A stretch of DNA of 64,000 bases from Roseibium sp. (GCA_017643215.1 JAEPNV010000021.1:1-64000); one strand, 5' to 3'. Counted from the stretch's first letter, positions 26,245 through 36,275 are shown. Program-made: numbers and translations. The notes: a model not told the origin generated them from the letters alone.

Positions 26245-26944
26245 GGACCAGGCTCCTTTCCGCGCCGCGCAAGAGGGCGACGGAGCCGTTGACCGCAAAT
26301 GCAATCAAAAGCAACACGATGCCGAGGGCGAGAGCGAGCGCAAGTTCGCCCTTTGAGGTCTCGAGCGCGATCGCGGTGGTCATCACCCGTGTGACGTGAT
26401 TGATGTTGCCGCCAACGATCATGACCGCGCCGACTTCGGCGATCGCCCGTCCGAATCCGGCCAAAAGCACAGTCATCAGCGAATACCGCGCGTCCCACAG
26501 GAGCGCGGCCACGGCGGTGTGACCGGGCACGACCATGGACCGGAACGTGTCGGAATAATCCTGATGGAGGTCCGCGATCACCTGGCGGGTGAGGGCGATG
26601 ATGATCGGCGTGATCAGGATCGATTGGGCGATCACCATGGCGGTCGGCGTGTATAAAAGCCCCAGCACGCCGAGCGGGCCGGCATTGGACAAGAGCATGT
26701 AGACCGTGAGGCCGACGACGACCGGCGGAAGGCCCATCAGCGCGTTCGACAGGACGACCAAGACCATGCGGCCGGGAAACCGCGCAATGGCCAGGATGGC
26801 GCCCAACGGCAATCCGATCGCCGCCGATACCACAAGGGCCGTGGCGGTGACCTGCAGCGACAGGCCGACAATTTCCACCAGCGCAGCATCGGCTTGCAGG
26901 ATCAGGTTCCCGGCCAGCACAAAACTGTGCGCGAAATCCTGCAT
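26237..26944 (-). CDS. tupB: Tungstate ABC transporter, permease
   Basis: A 235-residue inner-membrane protein with about five to six hydrophobic segments. The permease EAA-like loop GRAIAEVGAVMIVGGNI (about 170-186) is the site that contacts the ATPase and is typical of the Tup/Wtp/Mod permeases. It is the first gene of the operon: tupB, tupC and tupA, with overlap and short gaps. GGAG lies upstream of the ATG. The product would supply tungstate to tungsto-enzymes such as certain formate or aldehyde dehydrogenases, none of which is in this window. Confidence 0.92.
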   Translation of the reverse strand: MQDFAHSFVLAGNLILQADAALVEIVGLSLQVTATALVVSAAIGLPLGAILAIARFPGRMVLVVLSNALMGLPPVVVGLTVYMLLSNAGPLGVLGLLYTPTAMVIAQSILITPIIIALTRQVIADLHQDYSDTFRSMVVPGHTAVAALLWDARYSLMTVLLAGFGRAIAEVGAVMIVGGNINHVTRVMTTAIALETSKGELALALALGIVLLLIAFAVNGSVALLRGAERSLVRV

Positions 26945-27106
26945 ATTTTTACTTAATCTCCAGAATTATTCTTAAAAATGATCCTAGTGCAAATAAAACA
27001 GGCAGGAAAGCGATTCCGGTCGCGGACAACGGTAAAAGTGACTGTCGAATTCAGCCAAAATCGCATCACGGCTCGGATTTTGGTCAAAGCGGCCCGAAAA
27101 CGCCCG

Positions 27107-27868
27107 CTACGTGGCCGCCTGTTCGGATGGCGCTGGCGGCGCGTGCGCATGGTTCCGGGCCGCCGGGTGGCCATGGGCGATCGACAGGGTCGCCCAGACC
27201 GGCAGGTGATCGGAGGCGATTCGGGCGGTTTCAGACCGGTGGACGCCCGCTTCATGAACGGTGATTTCCGGGCTTGTGACGATCCGGTCCAGATTGGCGA
27301 CGGGAAGCGGCGCGGGAAAACTGCGGCCGGGCGTTGTCACCTGATAGTGCGGATTGAAGATTTTCAGGCTTTGCGCGGTGTCCCACCACTCGTTCAGGTC
27401 ACCCACCAGGATGGTCGGCAGATCGTAGGAGTGGCGGTGGAGTTGCGCCATCAGTGATGCGATCTGGCGCTTGCGATAGGTGGACAGGACGCTGAGATGC
27501 ATGGCCGAGACGCGGATAAGCTGGCCATTGACCTTCACATCGGCCATGACCGCGCCGCGCGGCTCAAGGGTCGGCAATTCAAGCCGCTTGAAATCGACAA
27601 TGCTGATTGACCGGCGCACGAGAATGGCGTTGCCGTGCCAGCCGAGACTGTGTTGCCGGCGGGCCAAAGGCACGACCTTGTAGTCGGTCATCTCAGCGAT
27701 CAGTTCCGGGCGCAAGGTTGACTTGCGCGGCCCGAAGCGTTTGTCGGCTTCCTGGAGGGCGACAATGTCGCAATCCATCTCGTTGAGGACCTTCAGCGTC
27801 CGCTCGGGGCGGCGGCGTGCGTCGACACCGATGCTTTTTTGGATGTTGTAGGAGCCGATTTTCAGCAT
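27107..27868 (-). CDS. Endonuclease/exonuclease/phosphatase family protein
   Basis: From MLKIGSYNIQ it is 253 residues. EEP-fold motifs are in order: SYNIQKSIG (metal Asn), VALQEADKRFG (metal Glu), LVGDLNEWWDT (Asp-x-Asn) and ASDHLPVWATL (catalytic Asp-His). The family includes DNases, sphingomyelinase-like and phosphoinositide phosphatases; no signal peptide is seen, so a cytosolic nuclease or phosphodiesterase is likely. The frame is open 18 codons further upstream. Confidence 0.87.
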   Translation of the reverse strand: MLKIGSYNIQKSIGVDARRRPERTLKVLNEMDCDIVALQEADKRFGPRKSTLRPELIAEMTDYKVVPLARRQHSLGWHGNAILVRRSISIVDFKRLELPTLEPRGAVMADVKVNGQLIRVSAMHLSVLSTYRKRQIASLMAQLHRHSYDLPTILVGDLNEWWDTAQSLKIFNPHYQVTTPGRSFPAPLPVANLDRIVTSPEITVHEAGVHRSETARIASDHLPVWATLSIAHGHPAARNHAHAPPAPSEQAAT

Positions 27869-27948
27869 GGGGCGGAAAAGACGTGACAGCGCGGCAGTGA
27901 GAATTATGTGTTTGGCCAACACTATCGGCTAAAAATGTAAAAGTCCCG

Positions 27949-28524
27949 CTACGCCGCCTTCAATTCATCGGCCGCCTGGACAAGAAGCCCGGTGACGTAC
28001 TCCATGAAGGAACCCCAGGCTTCGATGACAAAGCTGTCGGGTCCTGTCCTCCAGATCATGATCGGCACCTTGTGAAACACCGTCCGGGTGATGGTGCCGA
28101 GCGGAAAGGCATCCGCATGCAGATCGATCGGGACGCCGGTGTTCAGGAGCCAGGCGGCTTTGGCCCCACTGACGATGATCGCGTCCTGGCGATGGGAAAT
28201 GTCGACAAGCGCATGCGGCTGATCGGCCAAGGCCGTTTCACAGGCGTCCATTACCTGATCCAGATGGCTTTCCGGGGCGACCAGCATCCATTCATCCGGT
28301 CCAAGCCAGAACGCGGCCCGGTTCGGCGCCGTCTCCGATGCCAGCGGCTCGATGGGCAACGACAGGCCGAATGCCGTTCCGGCCGGCGCTACGCCGGTCT
28401 CCCGGCAGCGCAGGGACAGCCGGGCAAGCGGCGCGCAAGCCAGAACCGAGACCGCATCGAGGTTAAGCAGCGGTGCCGCACTGGCATCCGGGCCGAACAG
28501 TTCGTCCGTTTGAAAGTCAGCCAT
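27949..28524 (-). CDS. soxG: Sarcosine oxidase, gamma subunit
   Basis: A 191-residue subunit of heterotetrameric sarcosine oxidase. LGPDEWMLVAPE, HALVDISHRQDAIIVSGAKAA and DLHADAFPLGTITRTVF are family blocks. Gamma is structural and related to aminomethyltransferase folds. Its start overlaps the end of soxA by eight bases. It is the last gene of the operon soxB-cupin-soxD-soxA-soxG. Confidence 0.93.
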   Translation of the reverse strand: MADFQTDELFGPDASAAPLLNLDAVSVLACAPLARLSLRCRETGVAPAGTAFGLSLPIEPLASETAPNRAAFWLGPDEWMLVAPESHLDQVMDACETALADQPHALVDISHRQDAIIVSGAKAAWLLNTGVPIDLHADAFPLGTITRTVFHKVPIMIWRTGPDSFVIEAWGSFMEYVTGLLVQAADELKAA

Positions 28525-31516
28525 TCAGGCGGGCTCCGTCCTTGTCGTAAAACACCGGGTCGACCACCTCCACGGCAATCGCGCCGGCCGGCATGGGAAT
28601 GTTCAGCGTTTCGCCCTTGAGCGACCGGCCGTCCTTGACGAGCGCCATCGCGATGGAGCGCCCGGCCGCCGGGCTGAAATAAGCGGAGGTGACATGGCCC
28701 TCGGCTGGTGTTCCGGCCGGCGGTTTGGCCAGTTTGGTCACCTGGGCGCCTTCCTCCAGAACAATCTTCGGATCCTTTGTTAAAAGGCCGACCAGTTGCT
28801 TGCGTCCGCCGGCCACCAGATCGGGGCGGGCGAGGCCGCGTTTTCCGACAAAATCCGGTTTCTTCTTGCCGATCGCCCAGGTCAGGCCGGCGTCGTCCGG
28901 GGTGACGGTGCCATCGGTTTCCTGGCCTACGATGATGTAGCCCTTGTCGGCGCGCAGCACATGCATCGTCTCCGTGCCATAGACCACGCCGTCGTGTTTT
29001 TCGATTTCGGTGCTGAGCGTGTCCCAGACCATCTTGCCGTGGCGGCGGTGGACATTGACTTCAAAGCCGAGTTCGCCGGTGAAGGATATCCGGAACAGCC
29101 GGCAAGGCACGCCGTTGAACGTGCCCGTCGCAACGCTCATATGGGGAAACGCCTCCGCCGACAGATCGATGCCATCGATATAAGGTGCGATCACCTCGCG
29201 CGCCTTCGGACCCTGAAGGGCGGCCACCGCATATTGCTCGGTCGTGGAGGTGATCCAGACGTCAAGATCCGGCCACTCGGTCTGGAGATAGTCCTCCATG
29301 GTCGCGAACACATGCGCCGCGCCGCCCGTTGTGGTCGTCACATGGAAGCGGTCGTCGGCAAGACGGCCGATGACGCCGTCATCGATGATGAACCCGGCGT
29401 CGTTGAGCATCAGCCCGTATCGGCAGCGCCCGGGCGCCAGTTTCTTCCAGGGATTGGTGTACATGCGTTCCAGGAACTCGGCCGCATCCGGTCCGACAAC
29501 CTCGATCTTGCCGAGCGTGGAGGCATCGAACAGGCCGACGGACTTGCGCACGACTTCGCACTCGCGGGCCACGGCCGCGTGCATGTCCTCGCCGGACTCC
29601 GCGAAATACCAGGCGCGCTTCCATTGGCCAACATCCTCAAAAGCGCCGCCCTTTTCCTCGACGAAGCCATGCGAGGGTGTCTTGCGGACCGGATCGAAAA
29701 AGTCTCCGCGCGAAACATTGGCGAAGATCCCGAACGTCGTCGGCGTGTAAGGCTGGCGGAACGTGGTCAGGCCCACGTCGATCAATGGTTTTTCCAGCGC
29801 ATCGGCCGCGATTTGAAGCGCGTTCAGGTTGGACAGCCGGCCCTGGTCCGTCGCCATACCGGTGGTCGTATAGCGCTTGATGTGTTCAATCGAATGCATG
29901 CCTTCGCGGACGGCGAGTTTCACGTCCTTGGCGGTCACATCGTTCTGATAGTCGACAAACGCCTTCACCTTCGACGCATTGCGGTCATGGGGCAGGGTCC
30001 CCAGAACGCCGCCGGTGCCCGCGTCCGCGCCATTGGATGATGCGCGCGCGAGCGCTGCCGTTTTTCCCGTGGCCGCCTTGGCCGCGGCCTCGCCGGCCGC
30101 ATAGCCGTCCTCCAGCGTTGCGGCAAGACCATAGACGCCGCGGCAGGCCCCCGCCGAGCGTTCGTTTTGAACGGAAACGCCAGGCACAAAGGCGCCAACC
30201 GCCTCGTCCCAGACAACCTTTCCGCGGGACTGGGAATAAAGGCTGACGGTGGGCGTCCAGCCGCCCGACATCAACAGGGCGTCACAGGCAACATCGCCGG
30301 CCGAGGTGACGCCGCCCTCGACGATCCGCCCAAGCAACGCCGACTTGACGCGCTTGCGCCCATTGGTTCCGGTCACCACGCAGCCGGTCTCAACCCGAAG
30401 GCCGCGGGCCTGGGCGATGGCCTGAAGGGCGTCGGGCGGATTGGGCCGCATGTCGGCAATCGCGGCGATTTCGACACCGTGGTCGGCCAGGTCGAACGCG
30501 GCCTGCCAGGCCGTGTCGCAGGCGGTGGCGACCAGCACCTTGTGCCCGACCTTCACGCCATAGCGGTTGAGATAGGTGCGCCCGGCATCGGCAAGCATGA
30601 TGCCCGGACGGTCGTTTTCCGGGAACACCATCGGCCGCTCCAACGCGCCGGCCGCGATAACCACCTCCCGGGCCCGGACCTGCCAGAGGCGCTCGCGCGG
30701 CACGTTGGGATCCGGTTCGGAAATGTGGTCGGTCAAGCGCTCGGCAAGGGCGACGAAATTCTGCGCGAAATAACCGAAGGCCGTGGTTCTCGCCAGCAAG
30801 GTGACATTGTCCTTGGCGCCGAGCGCGGCGATCGTCTCTCCGGCCCAATCGGGCGCCAATTTGCCGTCGATCGTCGCTGAGCCTTCCGACAAAAGAGATC
30901 CGCCGAGTTCGGCCTGTTCATCGCATAGGATCACTCTGGCGCCGGTCTCGGCGGCGGCGAGCGCGGCGGCAAGGCCGGCGGGCCCCGATCCGATGACGAG
31001 AACGTCGCAATGGGCATACAAATTGCCATAACGGTCGTGATCGGGGTTTTTCGGCGGCTTGCCAAGGCCGGCGGCCGCGCGGATCACCGGTTCGTAGACC
31101 CGGTCCCAGAACGCCTTCGGCCACTTGAAGGTCTTGTAGTAAAAGCCGGCCGGAAAGAACGGCGACATCAGGTCGTTGACCGCCCCGACATCCAGTCCGA
31201 GCGCGGGAAACCGGTTCTGGCTGATCGCTTCAAGCCCGCCATAAAGCTCGACCTGGGTTGCCCGCAAGTTCGGCGTCTGGTCGCCGTTTCGATAGATGCC
31301 GACCAGCGCGTTGGGCTCCTCCGACCCGGCGGTCAGGATACCGCGCGGCCGGTGGTATTTGAAGGATCTGCCGACCAAGTGCACACCATTGGCCAGAAGT
31401 GCCGAGGCCAGCGTGTCGCCGCCGTGACCGGTCATGCCTTCACCGTCGAAGGTGAAGGAGATTTCGGCGGCGCGGTCGATGCGGCCGCCTTTTTCGGTGC
31501 GAAACGGCTGGCTCAC
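28517..31516 (-). CDS. soxA: Sarcosine oxidase, alpha subunit
   Basis: A 999-residue subunit. N-terminal residues (about 15-100) form the ferredoxin-like part with GRSFKYHRPRGIL. A dinucleotide-binding domain starts at DVLVIGSGPAGLAAALAAAE (about 171). The C-terminal 400 residues form a GcvT-like folate domain (GLFDASTLGKIEVVGPDAAEFL..). In the enzyme, alpha holds NAD and binds tetrahydrofolate, so the methyl of sarcosine leaves as 5,10-methylene-tetrahydrofolate or formaldehyde. The start overlaps the soxD stop (ATGA). Confidence 0.96.
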   Translation of the reverse strand: MSQPFRTEKGGRIDRAAEISFTFDGEGMTGHGGDTLASALLANGVHLVGRSFKYHRPRGILTAGSEEPNALVGIYRNGDQTPNLRATQVELYGGLEAISQNRFPALGLDVGAVNDLMSPFFPAGFYYKTFKWPKAFWDRVYEPVIRAAAGLGKPPKNPDHDRYGNLYAHCDVLVIGSGPAGLAAALAAAETGARVILCDEQAELGGSLLSEGSATIDGKLAPDWAGETIAALGAKDNVTLLARTTAFGYFAQNFVALAERLTDHISEPDPNVPRERLWQVRAREVVIAAGALERPMVFPENDRPGIMLADAGRTYLNRYGVKVGHKVLVATACDTAWQAAFDLADHGVEIAAIADMRPNPPDALQAIAQARGLRVETGCVVTGTNGRKRVKSALLGRIVEGGVTSAGDVACDALLMSGGWTPTVSLYSQSRGKVVWDEAVGAFVPGVSVQNERSAGACRGVYGLAATLEDGYAAGEAAAKAATGKTAALARASSNGADAGTGGVLGTLPHDRNASKVKAFVDYQNDVTAKDVKLAVREGMHSIEHIKRYTTTGMATDQGRLSNLNALQIAADALEKPLIDVGLTTFRQPYTPTTFGIFANVSRGDFFDPVRKTPSHGFVEEKGGAFEDVGQWKRAWYFAESGEDMHAAVARECEVVRKSVGLFDASTLGKIEVVGPDAAEFLERMYTNPWKKLAPGRCRYGLMLNDAGFIIDDGVIGRLADDRFHVTTTTGGAAHVFATMEDYLQTEWPDLDVWITSTTEQYAVAALQGPKAREVIAPYIDGIDLSAEAFPHMSVATGTFNGVPCRLFRISFTGELGFEVNVHRRHGKMVWDTLSTEIEKHDGVVYGTETMHVLRADKGYIIVGQETDGTVTPDDAGLTWAIGKKKPDFVGKRGLARPDLVAGGRKQLVGLLTKDPKIVLEEGAQVTKLAKPPAGTPAEGHVTSAYFSPAAGRSIAMALVKDGRSLKGETLNIPMPAGAIAVEVVDPVFYDKDGARLNG

Positions 31517-31833
31517 TTGCCGGTCTCCCCCTTTTGGGCATCGCGCGCCAGAGCGTCCAGATCGGGCTTGGGTTCGCCGGCTTTATAAACGGTCAGGAAC
31601 TTGTCGCTGACAGTGTCGCGGACGGCATTGAAGAACCGGCCGCAGCCATGGATATGGCGCCAGCGCTCGGCATAGATCCCCTTGACGTTGGTCCTAAGAT
31701 ACAAGAATGCCTCCCACTCCTCATCGGTGGTGGCGGAGGGATGAAGCGGGCGGGCGATATGGGCTTCGCCGCCGCAGCGGAATTCCAGCTCCGGGCGGTC
31801 CACGCCGCAATAGGGGCAGTGAATGAGCAGCAC
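31513..31833 (-). CDS. soxD: Sarcosine oxidase, delta subunit
   Basis: A 106-residue zinc-binding subunit. The zinc ligands CPYCGVDRPELEFRCGGEAHIARP are at the N terminus, and WRHIHGCGRFFNAVRDTVSDKF is the other conserved block. It lies between the cupin gene and soxA, overlapping soxA by four bases. Confidence 0.95.
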   Translation of the reverse strand: MLLIHCPYCGVDRPELEFRCGGEAHIARPLHPSATTDEEWEAFLYLRTNVKGIYAERWRHIHGCGRFFNAVRDTVSDKFLTVYKAGEPKPDLDALARDAQKGETGK

Positions 31834-31842
31834 GGTTCGACC

Positions 31843-32199
31843 TCAAATCCTGGTTTTGACGGCGGCGGTGTCCGGATCGCCGGTGTTGGGGGTTCCCGCG
31901 GGTTCAATCAGCAAAAGATGCGTTTCCACGTCCGCCTTGGGACAGTGCTCCACGCCTTTCGGCACCACAAAAATCTCGCCGGGACGCAGGGTGACATCGC
32001 CGTCGCGCATCTGGATGACGAGTTCGCCGGACAAGACCATGAAAAAGTCATCCGTGTCCGGATGGCTGTGCCAGGTGAACTCGCCCTTCACCTTGACGAC
32101 CATGAGATCGTTGCCGTTGAAGCCGCCGACGATTTTCGGCGACCAATGCTCGGTAAACTCGCCGAGCTTGTCGGCCAGATTGATCGCGTGTCTGTCCAT
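31843..32199 (-). CDS. Small cupin protein inside the sarcosine oxidase operon
   Basis: A 118-residue single cupin. The metal-type motif is visible: WHSHPDTDDFFMVLSGELVIQM (two His, then a Glu position), with a second motif PGEIFVVPKGVEHCPKA. The start MDRHAINLADKLGE is 11 bases after soxB. A cupin between soxB and soxD is not part of the classic soxBDAG set; it may sense or detoxify a product, or act on a methylated amine. Catalytic role unknown. Confidence 0.85.
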   Translation of the reverse strand: MDRHAINLADKLGEFTEHWSPKIVGGFNGNDLMVVKVKGEFTWHSHPDTDDFFMVLSGELVIQMRDGDVTLRPGEIFVVPKGVEHCPKADVETHLLLIEPAGTPNTGDPDTAAVKTRI

Positions 32200-32210
32200 C
32201 GCCCGGTCCT

Positions 32211-33464
32211 TCAATGCGCCACGGCGGCGGCCGCCGCCTCGTCGATCAGGCGGCCGGTGCGGAACCGTTCCAGCGTGAACGGGGCGGCGATGGGGTGGGG
32301 TTCGTCCCTGGCGATGGTGTGGGCAAAGACATGCGCCGAGCCCGGGGTCGCCTTGAACCCGCCGGTGCCCCAGCCGCAATTGACGAACAGCCCCGAAACC
32401 GGCGTTTTGGCGATGATCGGCGAGCGGTCCGGCGTGACGTCGACAATGCCGCCCCAGTTGCGCAGCATGCGCATGCGCCGGAACATCGGGAAGAGTTCGC
32501 AGATCGCGTCGATCGTGTGGTTGGTGATGTGGATGCCGCCGGTCTGACTGTAGGAGACGAACTGGTCCGTGCCCGCGCCGATCACCAGTTCACCCTTGTC
32601 CGACTGCGAGATATAGGCGTGGATGGTGTTGGACATGACCACACACGGGAAGGCCGGCTTCACCGGTTCCGACACCAGCGCCTGGAGCGGATTGGATTCC
32701 AGCGGCATGCGCACGCCGGCCATCTCCATCAGGACTGAGGTGTGGCCGGCGGCGACGATGCCGACCTTTTTCGCCTTGATGAATCCCTTAGCGGTCTCAA
32801 CACCTTCAACCGATCCATCGGCTGCGCGCCGGATCCCGGTCACCGCGCAGTTCTGGATGATGTCAACGCCCAGATCATCCGCGCCCCGGGCATAACCCCA
32901 GGCTACCGCATCGTGGCGCGCGGTGCCGCCCACCCGCTGGAGCGCCGCGCCGATAACCGGATAGCGGATGTTTTTAGAGATGTTCAGCGGCGGGCAGTAG
33001 TCCTTCGCTTGTTCCGGCGTCAGCCATTCGTTCTGCACTCCGGCCAGGCGGTTGGCGTGCACATGACGCTTGAATACCTGGATGTCATGGACGGTGTGCG
33101 CCAGCATCATCACGCCGCGCGGGGAGTACATGACATTGTAGTTGAGATCCTGGGAGAGGCCGTCCCACATCTTGACCGCGTGGTTGTAGAGCGCGGCGCT
33201 TTCCTCCCACAGGTAATTGGAGCGGATAATCGTCGTGTTGCGGCCGGTGTTGCCGCCGCCGAGCCAGCCCTTTTCCAGCACCGCGATGTTCTTGATGCCG
33301 TGTTCCTTGGCCAGATAATAGGCCGTGCCAAGGCCATGTCCGCCGGCACCGACGATGACAACGTCATATTCGCTCTTGGGTTCCGGCGCGCGCCACTGCC
33401 GGCCCCAATTCTGGTGCGCGGAAAACGCGTTTTTGGCCAGTTCCAAAAATGAATATCGCTTCAT
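32211..33464 (-). CDS. soxB: Sarcosine oxidase, beta subunit
   Basis: A 417-residue flavoprotein of the DAO family. [20 protein letters not shown] is the FAD-binding fold near residue 33, and [20 protein letters not shown] is the family's flavin-contact region. C-terminal [20 protein letters not shown] is typical of SoxB. It oxidises the N-methyl group with FAD/FMN. The start [14 protein letters not shown] is chosen by homology; the frame is open 30 codons further. First gene of the operon, divergent from frmA across 319 bases. Confidence 0.95.
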   Translation of the reverse strand: MKRYSFLELAKNAFSAHQNWGRQWRAPEPKSEYDVVIVGAGGHGLGTAYYLAKEHGIKNIAVLEKGWLGGGNTGRNTTIIRSNYLWEESAALYNHAVKMWDGLSQDLNYNVMYSPRGVMMLAHTVHDIQVFKRHVHANRLAGVQNEWLTPEQAKDYCPPLNISKNIRYPVIGAALQRVGGTARHDAVAWGYARGADDLGVDIIQNCAVTGIRRAADGSVEGVETAKGFIKAKKVGIVAAGHTSVLMEMAGVRMPLESNPLQALVSEPVKPAFPCVVMSNTIHAYISQSDKGELVIGAGTDQFVSYSQTGGIHITNHTIDAICELFPMFRRMRMLRNWGGIVDVTPDRSPIIAKTPVSGLFVNCGWGTGGFKATPGSAHVFAHTIARDEPHPIAAPFTLERFRTGRLIDEAAAAAVAH

Positions 33465-33783
33465 GAAGCCGCTGCCCCAAAAGGTCCGTCGCCAGAGTAT
33501 TCTTGCCGAAACGCCCGTCAGCCTGTGATCTGCAAGGGAGCACGTCTCCTTCAACCGGGCAAGCGAAGGTACGCTCCGCCGGCCGCATTATTGCGATCCG
33601 TGGGCTGACGGCATACCGGGTTTCGGTCGCTGGCTTGTACAAAAGCGACATGGCCACGGCGCCGGATCCGGCATGAACCGCGCCGCAATCAAGGCGGTTT
33701 CCCCAGACCTCTTGTGGCTGTATCAAAAGACGGATCGAATGGGCGGCAAACCGTCCGCAAACAAATCAGGGGAGGTCAGAGCG
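33465..33783. promoter_or_regulatory. Divergent control region between soxB and frmA
   Basis: 319 bases separate the two starts with no supported gene. It must hold promoters for both the sarcosine oxidase operon and the formaldehyde-oxidation genes. No clear consensus promoter or operator was found by eye. The frmA ribosome site GGGGAGGTCAGAGCG ends it. Confidence 0.5.
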
Positions 33784-34896
33784 ATGGAAGTGCGTGCAGC
33801 GGTGGCAGTCGGGGCGGGCAAGCCGCTTGAGGTGACAACCGTCAACCTGGAAGGTCCGCAAGCCTTTGAGGTGCTGGTCGAGGTCAAAGCCACCGGCATT
33901 TGCCACACCGACGAATTCACCTTGTCCGGCGCCGACCCGGAAGGCCTGTTTCCGGCGATCCTCGGCCATGAGGGCGCGGGTGTCGTCGTCGAGGTCGGCA
34001 AGGGCGTGACGACCCTGAAGCCCGGCGACCACGTGATCCCGCTCTATACGCCCGAATGCCGCAATTGCGAGTACTGCCTCAACCCAAAAACCAACCTGTG
34101 CCAGGCGATCCGCTCGACCCAAGGCCAGGGGCTGATGCCGGACGGGTCCTCAAGGTTTTCAACGCTCGATGGTGATCCGATCCTGCACTATATGGGCACG
34201 TCGACCTTTGCCAATTACACGGTCGTCCCGGAGATCGCGCTTGCCAAGATCCACCCCGACGCGCCCTTCGACAAGGTCTGTTACATCGGCTGCGGCGTGA
34301 CCACAGGGATCGGCGCGGTGATCAACACCGCGAAGGTGGAAATCGGCTCCCGCGCGATCGTCTTCGGGCTCGGTGGCATCGGTCTGAATGTGATCCAGGG
34401 GCTTCGGCTGGCCGGGGCGGATCAGATCGTCGGTGTCGACATCAACCCGTCGAAAAAGGAGATGGCGGAGCGGTTCGGCATGACTGATTTCGTCAATCCG
34501 ACTGAGGTTGAGGGTGACTTGGTGCCGTATCTGGTCGACCTGACCAAGGGCGGCGCGGATTACACGTTCGATGCGACCGGTAATGTCAGCGTGATGCGCA
34601 CCGCGCTGGAATCGGCCCATAAGGGCTGGGGCGAATCGATCATCATCGGCGTCGCGCCAGCGGGCGCGGAAATCGCCACCCGGCCATTCCAGCTTGTCAC
34701 CGGCCGGGTCTGGAAAGGCACCGCGTTCGGCGGCGCGCGGGGCCGGACCGATGTGCCGAGGATCGTCGACTGGTACATGGAGGGCAAGATCGAGATCGAT
34801 CCGATGATTACCCACACCATGCCGCTCGACGAGATCAACACGGGATTCGATCTCATGCATGCGGGCGAATCCATCCGGTCGGTGGTGATCTACTGA
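33784..34896 (+). CDS. frmA: S-(hydroxymethyl)glutathione dehydrogenase (class III alcohol dehydrogenase)
   Basis: A 370-residue zinc enzyme that oxidises the formaldehyde-glutathione adduct to S-formylglutathione with NAD. Catalytic zinc ligands are in GICHTDEF and GHEGAGVV. The structural zinc lies in [35 protein letters not shown] is the NAD fold. [14 protein letters not shown] is typical of class III. The ATG at 33784 follows GGGGAGG. It lies opposite the sarcosine oxidase operon, which makes formaldehyde, and just before a GNAT gene and fghA. Confidence 0.96.
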   Translation: MEVRAAVAVGAGKPLEVTTVNLEGPQAFEVLVEVKATGICHTDEFTLSGADPEGLFPAILGHEGAGVVVEVGKGVTTLKPGDHVIPLYTPECRNCEYCLNPKTNLCQAIRSTQGQGLMPDGSSRFSTLDGDPILHYMGTSTFANYTVVPEIALAKIHPDAPFDKVCYIGCGVTTGIGAVINTAKVEIGSRAIVFGLGGIGLNVIQGLRLAGADQIVGVDINPSKKEMAERFGMTDFVNPTEVEGDLVPYLVDLTKGGADYTFDATGNVSVMRTALESAHKGWGESIIIGVAPAGAEIATRPFQLVTGRVWKGTAFGGARGRTDVPRIVDWYMEGKIEIDPMITHTMPLDEINTGFDLMHAGESIRSVVIY

Positions 34897-34900
34897 CCTG

Positions 34901-35404
34901 ATGACCGACATCGTTCTTCGCGCCGTTCGGTCCGGGGATGAAGACGCGCTTTGGGCCATGCTGGAGCCGGTCTTCAGGGCCGGCGACACCTATACCGTCG
35001 ACCGCGACATTTCCCGCGAAAACGCGCTTTGTTTCTGGCGGGACGGCCATGAGGTGTTCATGGCCGAGGCGGCTGGGAGTCCGGCGCCGCTTGGCAGCTA
35101 TTACCTGTGCCCGAACCAGAAGGGCGGCGGCCGGCATGTGTGCAATTGCGGCTTTGTCACCGCGGTCGCCGCGCGCGGCAAAGGCGTCGCGCGGCGGATG
35201 TTGGAACACGCCCTGGAAACAGCCGTTCAGCGCGGATACCGCGCCATGCAGTTCAACTTCGTGGTGTCCACCAACACGCGGGCGATCGCGATCTGGGAGA
35301 CCTACGGCTTTGAGGTTGTCGGCCGGCTTCCGGACGCCTTCAATCATCCGACCGCTGGTATTGTCGACGCATTGGTGATGTACAAAACGCTGGTGGAGAA
35401 TTGA
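34901..35404 (+). CDS. GNAT-family N-acetyltransferase
   Basis: A 167-residue single-domain GNAT protein. The acetyl-CoA pyrophosphate-binding loop VAARGKGVARRMLEHALE is at about 88-105, and TRAIAIWETYGFEVVGRLPDAF is the typical C-terminal strand/helix. It starts four bases after frmA and ends 34 before fghA, so it is co-transcribed with the formaldehyde-oxidation genes. GNAT genes occur with frmA/fghA in related genomes as I recall them; the substrate is unknown. Confidence 0.9.
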   Translation: MTDIVLRAVRSGDEDALWAMLEPVFRAGDTYTVDRDISRENALCFWRDGHEVFMAEAAGSPAPLGSYYLCPNQKGGGRHVCNCGFVTAVAARGKGVARRMLEHALETAVQRGYRAMQFNFVVSTNTRAIAIWETYGFEVVGRLPDAFNHPTAGIVDALVMYKTLVEN

Positions 35405-35438
35405 GCCCCGTTTCCGGTGGCATGAACAGGATCATTCG

Positions 35439-36266
35439 ATGAAAACCGTTTCTGAAAACAAGGCGTTTGGCGGTGTGCAGGGCGTTTATACGCACAGTTC
35501 GGCGGCCTGTTCCTGCGAGATGACCTTCGCGGTCTACCTGCCGCCGCAGGCCGAAAAAGGCCCGGTGCCGTGTTTGTGGTATCTGTCCGGTCTGACCTGC
35601 ACCCACGAAAACGCCATGGTGAAGGCCGGCCTTCAGGCCCACGCGTCCGCGCACGGGCTGGCGGTGGTGTTTCCCGACACCAGCCCGCGCGGCGAGGGCA
35701 TTGCCGATGACGAGGCCTATGACCTTGGCCAGGGCGCCGGGTTTTACGTTGACGCGACCGAAGCGCCGTGGGCCGCGCATTTCAAGATGGAAACCTACAT
35801 CGCCAGCGAGTTGCGCGATCTGGTTCAGGAACGGTTTCCGGTCTCCGTGCGCCAGGGAATCACCGGCCATTCCATGGGCGGGCACGGCGCGCTGACACTC
35901 GCAATGAAGTATCCCGGCCACTACCAGTCCCTGTCGGCCTTCGCGCCGATCGTCAATCCCTCAGAAAGCGACTGGGGCCGCAAGCAATTCGGCGCCTATT
36001 TGGGCGGCGACGAAAGCCAGTGGCGGGCGCATGACGCGACGCTCTTGTTGCAGAAAAAAGGGTGGGGCTCCGACATCCTGATCGACCAGGGCAGCAACGA
36101 CCAGTTTCTCGAATTCTTGAAACCGGAGGCGTTTTCAGCCGCGCTGGCACGTATCCGGACGCCGTCGGTGTTCCGCATGCAGGAGGGCTATGACCACTCC
36201 TATTACTTCGTCTCGACCTTTGGCGGCGATCATGTCGCCTGGCACGCGGAGCGCCTGACCGGCTGA
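35439..36266 (+). CDS. fghA: S-formylglutathione hydrolase
   Basis: A 275-residue esterase-D family enzyme. The nucleophile elbow is GHSMGGHGAL (Ser near residue 147). Oxyanion-side LWYLSGLTCTHENAMVKAG and the catalytic His in GYDHSYYFVSTF complete the family pattern. It cleaves S-formylglutathione to formate and glutathione after FrmA. Together they clear formaldehyde from sarcosine oxidation. Confidence 0.96.
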   Translation: MKTVSENKAFGGVQGVYTHSSAACSCEMTFAVYLPPQAEKGPVPCLWYLSGLTCTHENAMVKAGLQAHASAHGLAVVFPDTSPRGEGIADDEAYDLGQGAGFYVDATEAPWAAHFKMETYIASELRDLVQERFPVSVRQGITGHSMGGHGALTLAMKYPGHYQSLSAFAPIVNPSESDWGRKQFGAYLGGDESQWRAHDATLLLQKKGWGSDILIDQGSNDQFLEFLKPEAFSAALARIRTPSVFRMQEGYDHSYYFVSTFGGDHVAWHAERLTG

Positions 36267-36275
36267 GCCCGGGCC

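Noticed and set aside
28796-30040. A 414-codon plus-strand frame opposite soxA
   Set aside because: It lies wholly antisense to a clear sarcosine oxidase subunit. Long antisense frames are common in GC-rich genes, and it shows no recognisable domain.
33465-33783. A glycine or folate-related riboswitch before soxB or frmA
   Set aside because: No conserved riboswitch core was recognised in the divergent region.
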